DNA of 64,000 bases from Ephydatia muelleri (taxonomy: Eukaryota; Porifera; Demospongiae; Spongillida; Spongillidae), in the NCBI GenBank assembly GCA_013339895.1, contig JABACO010000003.1:10253766-10317765 (forward strand). The letters run 5' to 3'. The notes below the pieces were generated by a model. It worked only from the letters and a program-made list of their open reading frames with translations. It searched no databases and was not told the origin of the DNA. How positions within the stretch are numbered: position 1 is the first letter of the stretch; every line of letters starts with the position of its first letter. The position numbers and the translations under genes were made by a program. This document shows, one piece after another, positions 32,427 through 43,527 of this stretch.

Positions 32427-34351
32427 TCCATACATTCATGCCATGGTGTATCATGTTCCAAACAGCATGGAAGTATGAAATTACTTCTCCAGCAACCTGT
32501 GGGATGCCCCAGCAGAAGACAGAGTACAGGCTGGAAGAGCTGCGTGAGTATGCCAGAGAAAGGAGGTCTAACACTAAGCATAATTCTGCATACTGGCATG
32601 AAGGAGGGATTGAGGCCCATCGGTCTTAAACTCGGGAAGCACACCTACATCAAATGAACATTGCCAAGACATTCTTAAAGCATGATTACAGTACTGCTGG
32701 AGGACAACTACATGTATAACATTACTGCAATGTTGTTTACAATGAGCTGCAATGTTTTGAATGAGCTCTGCATGATGTTGCCTGCAGGAATTCATAATGT
32801 TTGCCTTCAAACATACACGGGCCTATGAACTTTAAATGAGTGTGATAAAATGGTGTGTTACAACAGATAATCATGTAGTGGGCTTTACGTGTACCACATG
32901 CATGTATCCACCTCATCCTGACTTAATTCAGCTGATCACTGTGAAAGCAGTTCAGAAATTGATTCTCTGGCTAGACCATGCTGTGAATAAGGTCTATAGG
33001 TTGTCTGCAATAATGACCTATAAATTGTCTCTCTTGATACTCCTGTACTATAGATGTTTTGAATGAGCTCTGCATGATATTGCCTGCAGGAGTTCATAAT
33101 GTTTGCCTTCAAGCATCCATTGGCCTATGAATGGGATAAAATGGTGCATTCCAACAGATAATCATGTACATGTAGCGGGCTTTACCACTGTACTTTTGCG
33201 CACCTAATGTCCATGCACAAGAGTTATTCCAGGGTTTTAAGCCGTTCGTATGTGTGCATGATATGACGCTTACCTAAATTTGTTTAGGATATTTTAAAAA
33301 TCGTAAATGTACATCACCTTGTAATCACACATGTTACACAACTTGTACATGGTTATAGCTATGGACTTCCTTTTTCAACGCATCATACTACATCATTTCT
33401 GTATGGTAAAATGTATATGGTGGGATCTTGCTTTAACTTCGTGTTTTTATCCCCGAATCCCACGGTTATCAAAACCTACTATGCTTTTTGCTGATATGAC
33501 CATGCAAATTGCACCAGCACATTAAAAATGATTCAGATGGGTAAATAATCGTGAGCTACATGTATACAACAGAAATTTCTCCTTGTGCTGTTTGATAGCT
33601 TCGAACGCTTTGGTTTAACTTACGCCAACGAAACGGCACTACTATTCTCATTCCCGCCTGATGTAGCGACACCTCGCGTTAAAATACTCGATCGGTTATC
33701 ATGATTAGTTCCACTATTGTGTCGCGTGAGAATGCAAGAAATTACTTGGTATGGCCTGGGAACAAACAAAACGCTCAACTAAATTTGTGCATGCGTATGT
33801 AGGATATAGTTTTGATAGTGTTTGGGCAACAACAAAAGCATGTCAGGACCTGTTGTTATTATACACTAGTCTGGCACGCAGAATTTGCGCACTTGCGCTG
33901 CATCAATCCACATAAGCGTGGGCGTACCGTTTTTCTCGTTGCAGAAACGGAGGTTTGGCACATAATATCGTAGTCTTACTATTTTAATGGTCTCGTGAGC
34001 AGAAGTCTCGTGAGCAGACGATACATCAATATGACACAAGGTATTACATAATGACATACGTTTATGAATATAATTCATTATGCTCGGTTGTAATTAGTTA
34101 ATTTGTCTTGAATTTAATTAATGGATGCTTATACATGATACACATATATTATAATCAGACCGATTTTTAGAGAATACTAAACCTGTTTGGAATTCAATTT
34201 GAAAAATAATAATTTTAGTTAATTGATTTGAATTAATAATTTCTCGTCTTGAAACATGATAAAAAGGTGGCAATGTTATTGGTGAAATCAGAATTCTCAA
34301 ATCTCTATCACAACCTTACATATTCACTCATGTCCTCCATTTCTGGCCATG
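32407..34351. mobile_element. Truncated copy of the 55.3-60.2 kb DNA transposon
   Basis: Same sequence as 58,271-60,225: the last ~75 codons of the transposase-like gene (32,407-32,628), about 1.7 kb of non-coding 3' sequence with a direct repeat, and the terminal inverted repeat end TCATGTCC...TTTCTGGCCATG at 34,328-34,351. The left part was removed by the deletion at 32,388. Confidence 0.85.
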
Positions 34352-34760
34352 ACTTTGAAGCTCCGCACAACTTTTTGTCGCTGATTCCATAGCGAGCGCT
34401 ATCTCAAATGCACCCTTTAACGTTAACCCGGCTTCTCCCAATAACCTACGCTGAGTTTGAGCATCGTTAATGCCACATACAATTCGGTCCCTTAACATAT
34501 CATCCAAAAATTGACCATATTCACAATGTTCTGCCAATTGGCGCAAAGACGTGACATACTCAGCCACAGATTCATTAGAACCCCTAATACGGCAGTTAAA
34601 TTTAAACCGCTGCATTATAGCTGATGGCTTTGGGTTATGGTGGTCAGACACAAGCTTGACTATTTCGGTAAACGATTTCTCACCGGGTTTACTTGGGGAT
34701 ACCAGGGTCCTTATGAGTCTGTAGCTTGCAGCTCCACACGCACTCCGCTTAAACCTTGAG
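34352..34760 (-). pseudogene. Ty3/gypsy gag fragment, unit B
   Basis: The frame encodes a capsid-like retrotransposon Gag segment: YRLIRTLVSPSKPGEKSF, then FKFNCRIRGSNESVAEYVTS and LRDRIVCGINDAQTQRRLL, typical of Ty3/gypsy Gag. It is interrupted upstream by a Merlin-type insertion and downstream by the transposon end at 34,351. Identical in layout to 60,226-60,634; the pol part is missing in this unit because of the deletion. Confidence 0.8.
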
Positions 34761-34814
34761 CACTGTAGTGTGTGCATGTAGGAGTATGTTGTTTCTAAAT
34801 AATGCACACGGTAC

Positions 34815-34935
34815 AGGGAGGGGGGGTCAGGGAAGGGTGTACTGGTGGTCAGGGGAGGGTGTGCAGGTGGTCAGGGGAGGGTGTACTGGTTGTCAGGGGA
34901 GGGTGTACTGGTGGTCAGGGGAGGGTGTACTGGTA
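34815..34935. repeat. 22-bp minisatellite
   Basis: About five units of the GGTCAGGGGAGGGTGTACTG type with single-base variants. The paralogous array at 60,690-60,810 has the same unit and nearly the same copy number. Confidence 0.9.
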
Positions 34936-35136
34936 TGTGACGAGGCATAATGGTTACTACAACTCCAGGTCTTTATGCAAGATCTATGGGAAAGGTATTA
35001 TGAATTGTTCACCACTGATGATAGCTCCACTGTTGCATCCCTATTATATATCTATCTGCTAGAGCATCGCTCTGACATTGACCACGACGACTGTAACAGG
35101 ACTGTAACATACTAGAAGCTATAGCAACCAATAAAT

Positions 35137-35800
35137 TTAACGAGTACATTTCCCCCTCACGATTAAATGGATAGAAGATTTAACAATGAAGTATAGTGCA
35201 ACATAACTGATAGCTATACAGGGTAATGCTGTGCGATGTGCTTCACAAATGCTAGGCCCTCCAAATCTTTTCCTCCACATAAATTCAGGAAGATAGGTCT
35301 CAAATAGAGCAGAGTTCATCACTTTCCCCTCTCGCATCATCCGCTTGCAGCAGCTCCACATACCCTCAACACTTTGGGTATGTGCTCCGGTGGTGGGGTC
35401 AACAAAATGGAGCGAGTGGTTGACAGTCTGATGTGTGCTGCCTGTTGTAGCTGTCAGCTGGTTGTAGGAGCTTCACTTGTCACTCAGTACTATACTTTCC
35501 GGTCTCACATGTTGGGAGATAAGGCGAAGCAAGGTTGCAGCATCTCTCTTCTCCACCTCAACCAAAAAGCAAGCTCCGCTGCCTCTCTCAATCCCACCAA
35601 ACACCAAGTGTCCATCCACAACTCTGCCACGGTTGTACTTTCTCTTCCCAAATATACTTTCATCGATTTCAACTTCAACCCCTGGCCCGCCGATCACAGC
35701 AGGATGAGCCAGAAAGTACTCCGCACAAATATCGCGCACAAAGTTGTACCAGTCCACAGCGGTGGCACTGCTTATCTGCAATATGCAATATGCATAACAA
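35137..35800 (-). pseudogene. Merlin/IS1595-like transposase, disrupted, copy B
   Basis: A DDE transposase of the ISXO2/Merlin type. The first catalytic block is VEVEIDESIFGKRKYNRGR, followed by GGIERGSG and FLVEVEKRDAATLL. The second Asp is in IVLSDK and the Glu is in THTQSVEGMW, after a TGA at about 35,473-35,475 that interrupts the frame at a position where Trp is usual. The frame continues to 35,137. The N-terminal zinc-finger part is missing or in an unrecognised upstream exon (acceptor before 35,775). Inserted in the gypsy gag; I could not define its terminal repeats. The unit C copy at 61,009 has the same TGA, so the lesion predates duplication. Confidence 0.8.
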
Positions 35801-35979
35801 AATTTACAGTGCTTATATATACCTCCAATTCATCCTGCGCCTTGTTTTATTTGATATCAAAGCGTAAGTGCTAACCCTAAATTTCAGCTGCACAGCTTAT
35901 ATCATCTAACGCGCAAGCTTGTTAATTACTTGTTAATTGATTTGGATCGATATGAACAAGGGGGGCCACTAAACTAAAG

Positions 35980-36115
35980 GACAACCAATAGCTCTTTTCT
36001 TTCCGTTGTCTGCTATTTCATTTGCCGCGAAGTATTGCTCCAGACGCTCTATGTAAGTCACCCATTCTTCAACGCCACGGTCGAATTCTGTCAAACGTCC
36101 ATAATGCGCTGTCAT
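35980..36115 (-). pseudogene. Gag N-terminus of the Ty3/gypsy element, unit B
   Basis: The start codon at 36,115 follows a leader containing TGGCGACGAGGG, a motif common just after the 5' LTR of such elements. About 40 residues (MTAHYGRLTEFDRGVEEW, YFAANEIADNGKKRAI) match the Gag N-terminus and then stop where the Merlin insertion begins. Confidence 0.7.
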
Positions 36116-36150
36116 CCTTTCACCTCTCCTTATACCCTCGTCGCCAAATA

Positions 36151-36283
36151 TGTAGTGTATCAACACTAACCTAACGACCACACTACCACACACGCACCTT
36201 AGAGGAAAAGGATCATCGACTGCACTGCGCATGCGTGATACAAAATATACACACCTATTACTACATAAACGCAATACATCACA
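36151..36283 (-). repeat. Ty3/gypsy LTR (5'), unit B
   Basis: 133 bp, TG...CA ends (TGTAGTGTATCAACAC on plus to ACATCACA). Followed by gtaac, half of the 5-bp target duplication. Same as 62,033-62,165 and close to 51,596-51,718. Confidence 0.85.
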
Positions 36284-36340
36284 GTAACTATATGCATCAG
36301 AGCAGCCATACATTTTATAATTCTTCATATTACATTTCAG

Positions 36341-37140
36341 GTGTTTAAAATTGCCTACTGTGACAGATTCAATCTAGAGAATGTTATTATGAAGCTGTTG
36401 TTCAGAAATTTGTTACAACCAGCACAGTTAATTTACGAAGAAATTCCGAGATCCACTCTTCCTGAACAAATACAAATGATTGGTCCAGCTTCTTGCTTCA
36501 ACACTGAAAGGTTTGTGTATTTATTTTTACAATGTCTTTTAATTTTAATTAGGTTTTTACTGAAGGTGTGAGAGCTACAATTTGCTCATAAGATCATGCA
36601 GAAATAATCAGCAAAAGCAAGCCCTAGCAAAGAATATCAATATTGCTAAACAGCTTTGCAGTTTTGGAAAGCATCAGTTTTTCATTTTCAGTACGTAGCC
36701 ATGTGCACTATCTGAAAGATTTGCAATCTTTTCATGAATAATAATTTTATACTTCAGTATAATTTGTTTTTCTATATAGGAGTGAAGATGATCTTAACAG
36801 CACTTTATCACTCTGTGGAAGTGCAATGCTTTCTTGGAGGAGCATGTGTACAGTAGCATCATCAGCCCATTCACCAACTTGGTACATTATTAAAGGCCAG
36901 TATGTTGTCATGCTTGTAACACATCCAATCTTATGTGTAGCATATTGGGCTGAGTTGGGATTTATGGTTATAAACACACCTGGGTTGGGAAGTACTTCAT
37001 TAAGCACTCTCAAAGACTTCATTCTGCTCGTTGTTGCCTCCAGGCATTACCCTTATGACTATTGGCCATGTTTCGAAGGCTGTCATTGGGTCGGATGGCC
37101 AAGTTATCCATTTCTGTGACGATGTGGCATACACTGAAAG
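36341..37140 (+). other. Exon-like conserved stretches, copy B
   Basis: Counterpart of 10,511-11,435. Here the first candidate exon (36,341-36,510, VFKIAYCDRFNLEN to GPASCFNTER) is open. The second (starting 37,044, GITLMTIGHV) is unchanged, and the middle part differs by small indels from copy A. Protein unrecognised. Confidence 0.3.
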
Positions 37141-37237
37141 CGATGTAAGTTGTAGTTTGTATTTATTTAGAATTGCTTATGAATTTTCAGTCAGAAACTG
37201 GAACTTTTTATGGTACATTTCAAGCTGGGATTCACAC

Positions 37238-37261
37238 CCCCCCTCCCCCCCCCCCCCCCCC
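37238..37261. repeat. Poly-C tract
   Basis: CCCCCCCTCC followed by about 17 C. At the same position copy A has an A-run and copy C an even longer C-run (63,121-63,150). Confidence 0.8.
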
Positions 37262-37870
37262 AATAATGGGTGAAGGCCTCCTGTGATTACTCCAAGTGCA
37301 CCCCAAAAGGTTGTGACCCTCAGTCTGGTGCTAACAATCCGGGTGATTTCACTCACTGTGTATGCAAAAGGAGTGAAATCACTCTGTCTATAAAAAATGA
37401 ATTATGTTTTTTAATCATGGCTTTCAAGCAAAATAGATAGTTCATGTCCGTGCGTGTAATAGGCGTCAGTTTTTGTTTCACTTCACAATTGATCACTGTG
37501 TAACTTGAAATGATTAATGTATTATCATATCTGTTAGATGGAAGTGTTAGGTACTCGATTAACAGGAAGAATGTTTCGAAAGTTGAATGCTGAATTTTTT
37601 TCTTCAATATTCATTATCCATATCGCATTCCAAATCCTGGCCGTGTATTGAAAACAAGGGTACATTATGAGCATTTAGAACTACATGCTCCTCCCACACG
37701 CATGCACACCAGCACCGAATAATTTACAATAACAAGCGCGCGCCCATTCAACTTCAATTGACAACTTGTTAATTATAGTTGCTGATAGGAAAAAATTACG
37801 TAATGGGAAAGTAATTAATTTTGTTGATTCTGCTGCCCACAAGACGAATTTATTATTATTATTATTATTC

Positions 37871-38015
37871 TTAAAATATATTCATATTAACATTATAGGA
37901 TGTTCAAATAAATGCACATTATTATTTACATCCTTATTTCAATATAAATGCACCAGATAATAAAAGGTTTATGGCGGAGGAGCTATCCTAGAAAGGATAG
38001 CTGTTATTATTATTA
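37871..38015. mobile_element. Small insertion with terminal hairpin in a TTA tract
   Basis: About 145 bp absent from copy A (12,018-12,045), lying between TTA repeats. Near its right end AGCTATCCT-AGAA-AGGATAGCT can fold as a hairpin (37,980-38,001), followed by GTTATTATTATT. It could be a tiny SINE- or MITE-like element whose tail expanded. The same insertion is at 63,760-63,905. Confidence 0.5.
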
Positions 38016-38272
38016 TATTATGCCCATTTTGAAAAAATAATCATGAATATGTTAAATTGTACAGATGTCTATGGATGTCCGCAACTTCTGGACATGATGA
38101 GTTAGCCGGCTACATGTTTACAAACTGAAATCTACAAGGTTGGCACCAGATCATAATAATGATATTTACAATTTTTCAATAATAATGTTTACATTATTCA
38201 TATATTTCATTTCAAATGTTACAAACTATAAAGTATTCCAAACCAATGATAGGGCTAAGATAATTCTACCAG

Positions 38273-40372
38273 TCACATACTGTATACAACAGTTCTGAGG
38301 ATTCTAAATTTCATACACTTCTGGTCTTCAACTTGAGTGACATACCGATATAATTCACCTGCTGATACCTGCAACATTTCATGAGATACAAGCTGATCCA
38401 CTTCCCAACCATTCTCCTGAGTCTCCTTTGTCCCCACTACCCTGCGACCATGGTCATATATGGTCTTCTGATTGAACACTATGGTCCTCTCGCGATGGTA
38501 TTCCGAAGGCTTTCCTTCCTCCAACTGGTTCACCAGCTGCACAGTGACCTCACCCTGAAACGGGAACTTTAGGTCGCCATCAAATATGCCTCTCATGAGG
38601 TGAATGTAGGCAGACACATCAGTACCAGCTCCCTCATCGTATCCAGCAATATCCACCCTCAGGCACATCCTGTATCCACCATTGTGGGTGTAAAAAGGTG
38701 GGCTGAACCAAGATGTGCTTTCTTTCTCTTTAGTGTAATAGATTGTCAGTTCTGGGACGATCTGGGGTAGATGCTGAATTGTGGATTGAATGCATTTCAG
38801 ACTTGCTATCTCGGCCTCCATCTTCTGCTTGATCATGTACAGATGCTGGTCCATATTCTCCATCGTGTGGCCAGGCAGGTCCTTGCGATGAACCTTTGCA
38901 GTGCAACCTTCGTGACTGTACTTGCATTGAACTAGCTGCAGCGGGCAGTGGTCAAGATGGTGCTTCATCTCCTTGTACTGAATACCTTGACAGCCACATC
39001 CATTGGGACAGGGTAGTGAACGACTCCCACATGCCAGCTGGTGGGACATGACATCTGCATAGGAGGAGGAATAGTCGCAATAGTCACAGTCGAATGGACG
39101 CTGTGGACAGTCCTCCATTTTGTGTGCATCCATATTAGATCTCTGCACGTCCTGCTTGCAGTCAGAACAAGGAGTACCTTCAAACATGCAGCCACTGCTT
39201 ATACTCTTAAGATGATCTGAACTGTCGCCAAGTTGGCCCTTCCACTTGCATCCGAGCTTCTGATTTTTACAATATACAAATAAGCTCTTTACTTCGCGTT
39301 GGAAACTTCTATCCACAGTTACTGTAGTTGTGAGCTCTTTCTTACAAAGGACACATGGTTGTTTGATACTTTTAACTGCATTCTTTGAGATTCGTTCTCC
39401 ACAGCATGTTGTCGTAACGGGATCAAGCAGAAGCTCCCTAGTGACTGGGCACACATACTCGTTTTTTATTTCATGAACGAGATTATAGCCAAAAGCTGCA
39501 AGGTACAGTTCAAAGTAAAAGTAAAAGTAATATTACACAACACATAAACTCACTGTTGATCTGTGTTTTATCCTCTTCTGATGCCTACATTTTGAACAAA
39601 GGTATAGCATGAGTTTAATTGTCTCTTCAACAAAACTTAGTACCTTCAATTGACTTAACGATTTCTCTTTAAGCCTATTTAATATCTTTGGGTTATAGAC
39701 CTCGTCACCGTGAAGTGTGATGGCCAAAATTCTGAAATCTTCAATTAATTTCTGGTTTTCAGTGTTGCGATCCGCCATGTCCTCACGGAGTTGGGGTGCA
39801 ATGAATGGAGGCAAAAGCCATGTGACTGTGAATGGATTGCACTCAATTTCATCCAATAGTACAGCAGACGGGTGAAGAGAGAAGTGGGAACACGAGGTAG
39901 TAATGTCCAGCTGTTGAAGGTTACATTCCTTTGGCCTCCGATCAAACTGAACACGGAGTGAAATGAAACCGGGGGGCGATGATTGCCTGCCATCCCACAC
40001 CTTTTTGAAGTCCTCAACCACATGCTGAGACTTAAACTGTTCAACTTTGTCTGCATAGAATTGCATTTTTTGACAAAGCTTCTCACTTCTACACATTTTC
40101 ACTAGAACTTCTAACAATCTGTAGTCTAGATAATTCCAATAGGAATTTAAGATGCCAAAAATGTCTTCAAATGATGATGCATCTTTGATACATCGTCTGC
40201 TACTATGCAACAAAGATAGCTCTTTCAATCTTTCAGATGCTGGGAGATTCAAGATTTCATTCTTAAACGAAGCTAGATCAAAAGCTTCCTTTTTAAGCTG
40301 CTGACGAAGGTTGAGTAAAATGCATCGGAAGTTTTGTTGAAGATCTGCTACCTCAGTAGATATACCAGTCAT
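38273..40372 (-). CDS. TRAF-like RING/zinc-finger/MATH protein, copy 2
   Basis: Same organisation as copy 1: first block 40,372-39,533 and second about 39,500-38,273. It is 393 residues from the internal Met, because one Met of a doublet in a zinc-finger linker is missing (EMKHH versus EMMKHH). Replacements cluster in the C-terminal MATH domain and the last zinc fingers (for example CGCQGIQ versus CGREGIQ, IVFNQKTIYDHG versus IVFNQKCIHDHG, ENGWEVDQ versus TKGWGVDQ). No stop or frameshift was found, so both copies may be functional. The RING-like first segment lacks a full Cys pair, so ligase activity is uncertain. Confidence 0.8.
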
Positions 40373-40617
40373 TTCAGGGCTATGAAATAATAATACACTT
40401 TAGCACATGCAAAAACGGTTATCTGATATTCAATTTGTCACACTTTTCTGAAATTTCATCCCTACCCTATACATAAATTATCGATCAAATTATATCTCAA
40501 TCCTGAGGTTCAGCTTTCCTTGTACTTACATACTGAATAATTAACAAATATTATTTCACCTCACATAATCAAAAGCAATTCGTGATCTATGCATACGGTG
40601 CAAACTATGAATCACAA

Positions 40618-41993
40618 AGAAAAAAAAGGTACATATAATCGATGAAAAGGTTGATGGTATATAGGATTTGAAGACAATAGTGGTATTAAGGCAAGGGAAC
40701 AAGGGTCTATCAATAAGGGAATATAAAATAGTGCTATTATTAGCACACAAATAACAAAATATCCTGCAAAAGTACTAAATATAGGACTATTACATTTCCC
40801 TTGTTAGACCATAGTTTTTCTACTTTTTACACCACTATTGCCTTCAAATCCTATATATCACCAGCATTCTCATAGAGAATGTTTTTAGTTACTTGTTTCA
40901 AGGATTTTTGTTCATATCATTGTCACCCAAAGGACAGACTGTACCATGGAAGTTATGAAAAAGTCTCGTTCTCAGACCTTAAACAAGCATATACCATAAG
41001 CATTGCTGTTTACAGTCTTGGTATAATAGGCAGTACTGTCCTGTTTTCCATCTCCTTGGCCACATTCTCTATCCCATCCTCATCCTCTGATTGGTTTGCA
41101 CATCCCTGGATTGTCCTAATAGAAGGATGCTATAGTTGGAGCTCTGAAACAGAAAAGTAAATATTTGCTCACATGATAATATTCAATATACATGAACGTA
41201 TCCTAAGTATAATACCTTACCCTGCCTCTAATTAATATCAATGGCAAGATTACATGTAGCTACCAGCACATGTACGTGTACAACGTACCTTTGCGTGTCT
41301 TTATCGGTAGTACTCTTTCGATGGCATTCCATTGCATATTTAGCCTCCCAGTTTCGCACTCTATTCGCCAAGCAACCAGGTTCAGAACTCTTCCAATACC
41401 GTTGCCTTTTAGCAACCCGTTTCATTTCTGGCTCTGCTTGATAGTTTTCAAGTTCAGCGGTCCGTTTCTTTTCAGGCTCTGCTTTATCCTTTTTGTGTTC
41501 AGCGGTTCGTTTCTTTTCAGGCTCTGCTCTCTGCTTGGTATCACTTTGTTCAGAGGCTATAGGCTCGTTATTTTCCATAGTAGACCGCATGCGTTAAATT
41601 AGATTGCATTACTTGCTACTAGCTCCTTGTAAGTTTTCTTGTTTGGTAAGGACAAAATTCAAAACTAATCTTCTGCCATGAGTCCTTTAGACATGAGTAG
41701 CGTATGTAGTACCCAAATCTTATTTGGTAGTTGCTAAAATACAACTACCAGTACATAGCTCGAGATTATTTAATCACAAAAGCAAAAATGCCGACCAATT
41801 CTGAAGCTATTGGCGCAATTTTTATTCCTTAAAATGTTCCTGTCCCGAGTTATGTGTGGTCACGAAGAAGGAGAAGGTACGAGGACGGGCTGTACCCTTT
41901 TGTTCTCTACAACTGCGCGGTTTTGCTACATAAAATAATGACTTCGTAGTCGGGGTCAAATCCTATATGGGAACTTCTAGCGAAACTTTTGAT
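40618..41993. mobile_element. Palindrome-ended element with PEKKR gene, unit B copy
   Basis: Duplicate of 14,636-16,008 carried in the tandem unit: hairpin at about 40,618-40,895, PEKKR gene on minus, CAAATCCTATATGGGAAC end at about 41,955-41,993. Confidence 0.6.
41228..41590 (-). CDS. Lysine-rich PEKKR-repeat protein, copy 2
   Basis: Identical in translation to the 15,245-15,607 frame (120 codons), including the three AEPEKKRTAE-type repeats and the RQRYWK segment. That the two copies keep the frame is uninformative, because the duplication is recent. Function unknown; probably belongs to the palindrome-ended element. Confidence 0.5.
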   Translation of the reverse strand: MRSTMENNEPIASEQSDTKQRAEPEKKRTAEHKKDKAEPEKKRTAELENYQAEPEMKRVAKRQRYWKSSEPGCLANRVRNWEAKYAMECHRKSTTDKDTQRYVVHVHVLVATCNLAIDIN

Positions 41994-41999
41994 AACCAA

Positions 42000-42820
42000 A
42001 ATTCAACATTTCTCTCGACTCAAAGATTGGAAGTAAAGTGAGCCACTGTTTTCTGACCTTTTTTGTTGGCATTGTGGATTTGACGGACTTCAGCCACCTT
42101 TGACATGTACCATTTCTCTACCTCCCACGTCTCTCCCTCCACACAAAATGCTGGCCCGTACATACTTTCACACTACAAAACTTGAGATGGTAAGGATTCA
42201 TTTTGACTAAAGGTACTGTAAACAACCACAGCTTTAAGGAATTCATCACTGTGGTGGGACAAACTTTGTCACATGCATTCTAGGCAACATGGCGGCCCCC
42301 TCTAAGACCGTTTTTTGTTTCTCTACACGCCTATTTTGTCTAACTGCTGTTATGAGTCCACACGTATTGGTGTCGACGTCTGCATAAGGAAAAGGCTACA
42401 CAGTAGGCCTACAGTACTCGCGCGTGTAGATCTTAAAAGCAACGCGCAACCTACGTCCTAGTGACACATACTGTAATTGAAATCGCGGTAACGTGCTAAT
42501 TTACTACTGCAGAAACTCATATCATACAGTACAACAAGACGAGACTGCATACTTACATGTCCAGGCTTCGCCCAATTTTCTGGCAGTGTATATTTTTTCT
42601 GATTAATTAAAGCGACCTCAAATTAATTAATGTATCTAAACAGCAGACAACGTACAGTTGCATGGCGGTACACTATTTTCTCCGCAATGTAACGAAATAG
42701 AAGCTAACAGTTGTTCCGAAATTGCCAGCAATTTCAAATGTAGCACTATACCATTCACATCAGTCTGTATTTCTTCTGATGAAACAACACGCACCATTGA
42801 TCCCTCAAGATCTTAGTGTA
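42000..42820. other. Intergenic end of TRAF block
   Basis: Same as 16,009-16,857, with a deletion of about 20 bp near 42,588. No gene seen. Confidence 0.5.
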
Positions 42821-42837
42821 ATACATCATAAACTTAC

Positions 42838-42904
42838 CAGCTTGAACTGATGTAGAAATGACAGCAAACGCCACCAACAGTAGTACCAACTTGAGAGCGC
42901 TCAT
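42838..42904 (-). pseudogene. Orphan TIL signal-peptide exon
   Basis: A perfect 67-nt exon 1 (MSALKLVLLLVAFAVISTSVQA plus donor GTAAG), but exon 2 is absent. The tandem-unit junction at 42,820 replaced the intron and second exon with the end of the TRAF block. The upstream promoter-like motif is also altered by an inversion starting at 42,970. Confidence 0.8.
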
Positions 42905-42969
42905 CCTCCAACACGTCGATATGATTTTTGAGTGAACCGCGTCAATTCATTTATATGCATGATTGACGC

Positions 42970-43010
42970 GCGCTCAATCGTCCTCTTCCCCTTGACTTGT
43001 GCGCGCGCCC

Positions 43011-43043
<33 letters not shown>

Positions 43044-43527
43044 TGCGTGTGTGCGTGTGTGTGAGTGCGTGCGTGTGTGTGTGCGTGTGTGCATGTGTGC
43101 GTGCGTGTGTATGTGTGTTTGTATGAAATTAGACATTTGAAGTGATTTCTTTGTAAAAATCATCTGTTAAATCGTATTGTGATTTGTCATTGATTCTTCA
43201 TTTCGAATTACCATCAGATCATCTGATGATCTGTGTGTGATTCACAGTTCCTAACCAAATTCACTCAATTGATTAGAGTTTTTTTTTTTCGCTTTGATGT
43301 TGTTCAATCGCAAAACCGCGTGTCGTGCAAAGTTTGGTCACGCGAACCCCAGGGTCACATTGCAGGAAATGCGTTGGCTTCATTGGTACGGGTTCCCACC
43401 CCTGCACGCCTGACCTGCATCCTACGGGCCTGGTATAAGACCACCAACATCCGCCAGGGCAGCTGTCTCACAGCTAGAAACCTTTTCACTGTAACCACAA
43501 ATCATAACAATAGCAATCTTAGTGATT
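42970..43527. other. Inverted segment relative to unit B
   Basis: This stretch is the reverse complement of about 20,853-21,415. It includes the microsatellite (TG-rich here, 43,003-43,125) and the TIL upstream sequence. Flanks on both sides are in direct orientation, so about 560 bp were inverted in place. Confidence 0.8.

Larger units (their letters stand above)
36289..42820. repeat. Tandem-unit TRAF block, copy B
   Basis: Second copy of 10,459-16,857. The match ends at 42,820, where a TIL first exon follows directly instead of sequence 16,858 onward. Confidence 0.95.

Noticed and set aside
35477..35874. Plus-strand frames over the Merlin-like transposase
   Set aside because: Antisense shadows; the minus strand holds all three catalytic blocks in order.
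41241..41602. Plus-strand frames over the PEKKR gene
   Set aside because: Phe/Leu-rich antisense translation of Glu/Lys repeats, with no independent support.
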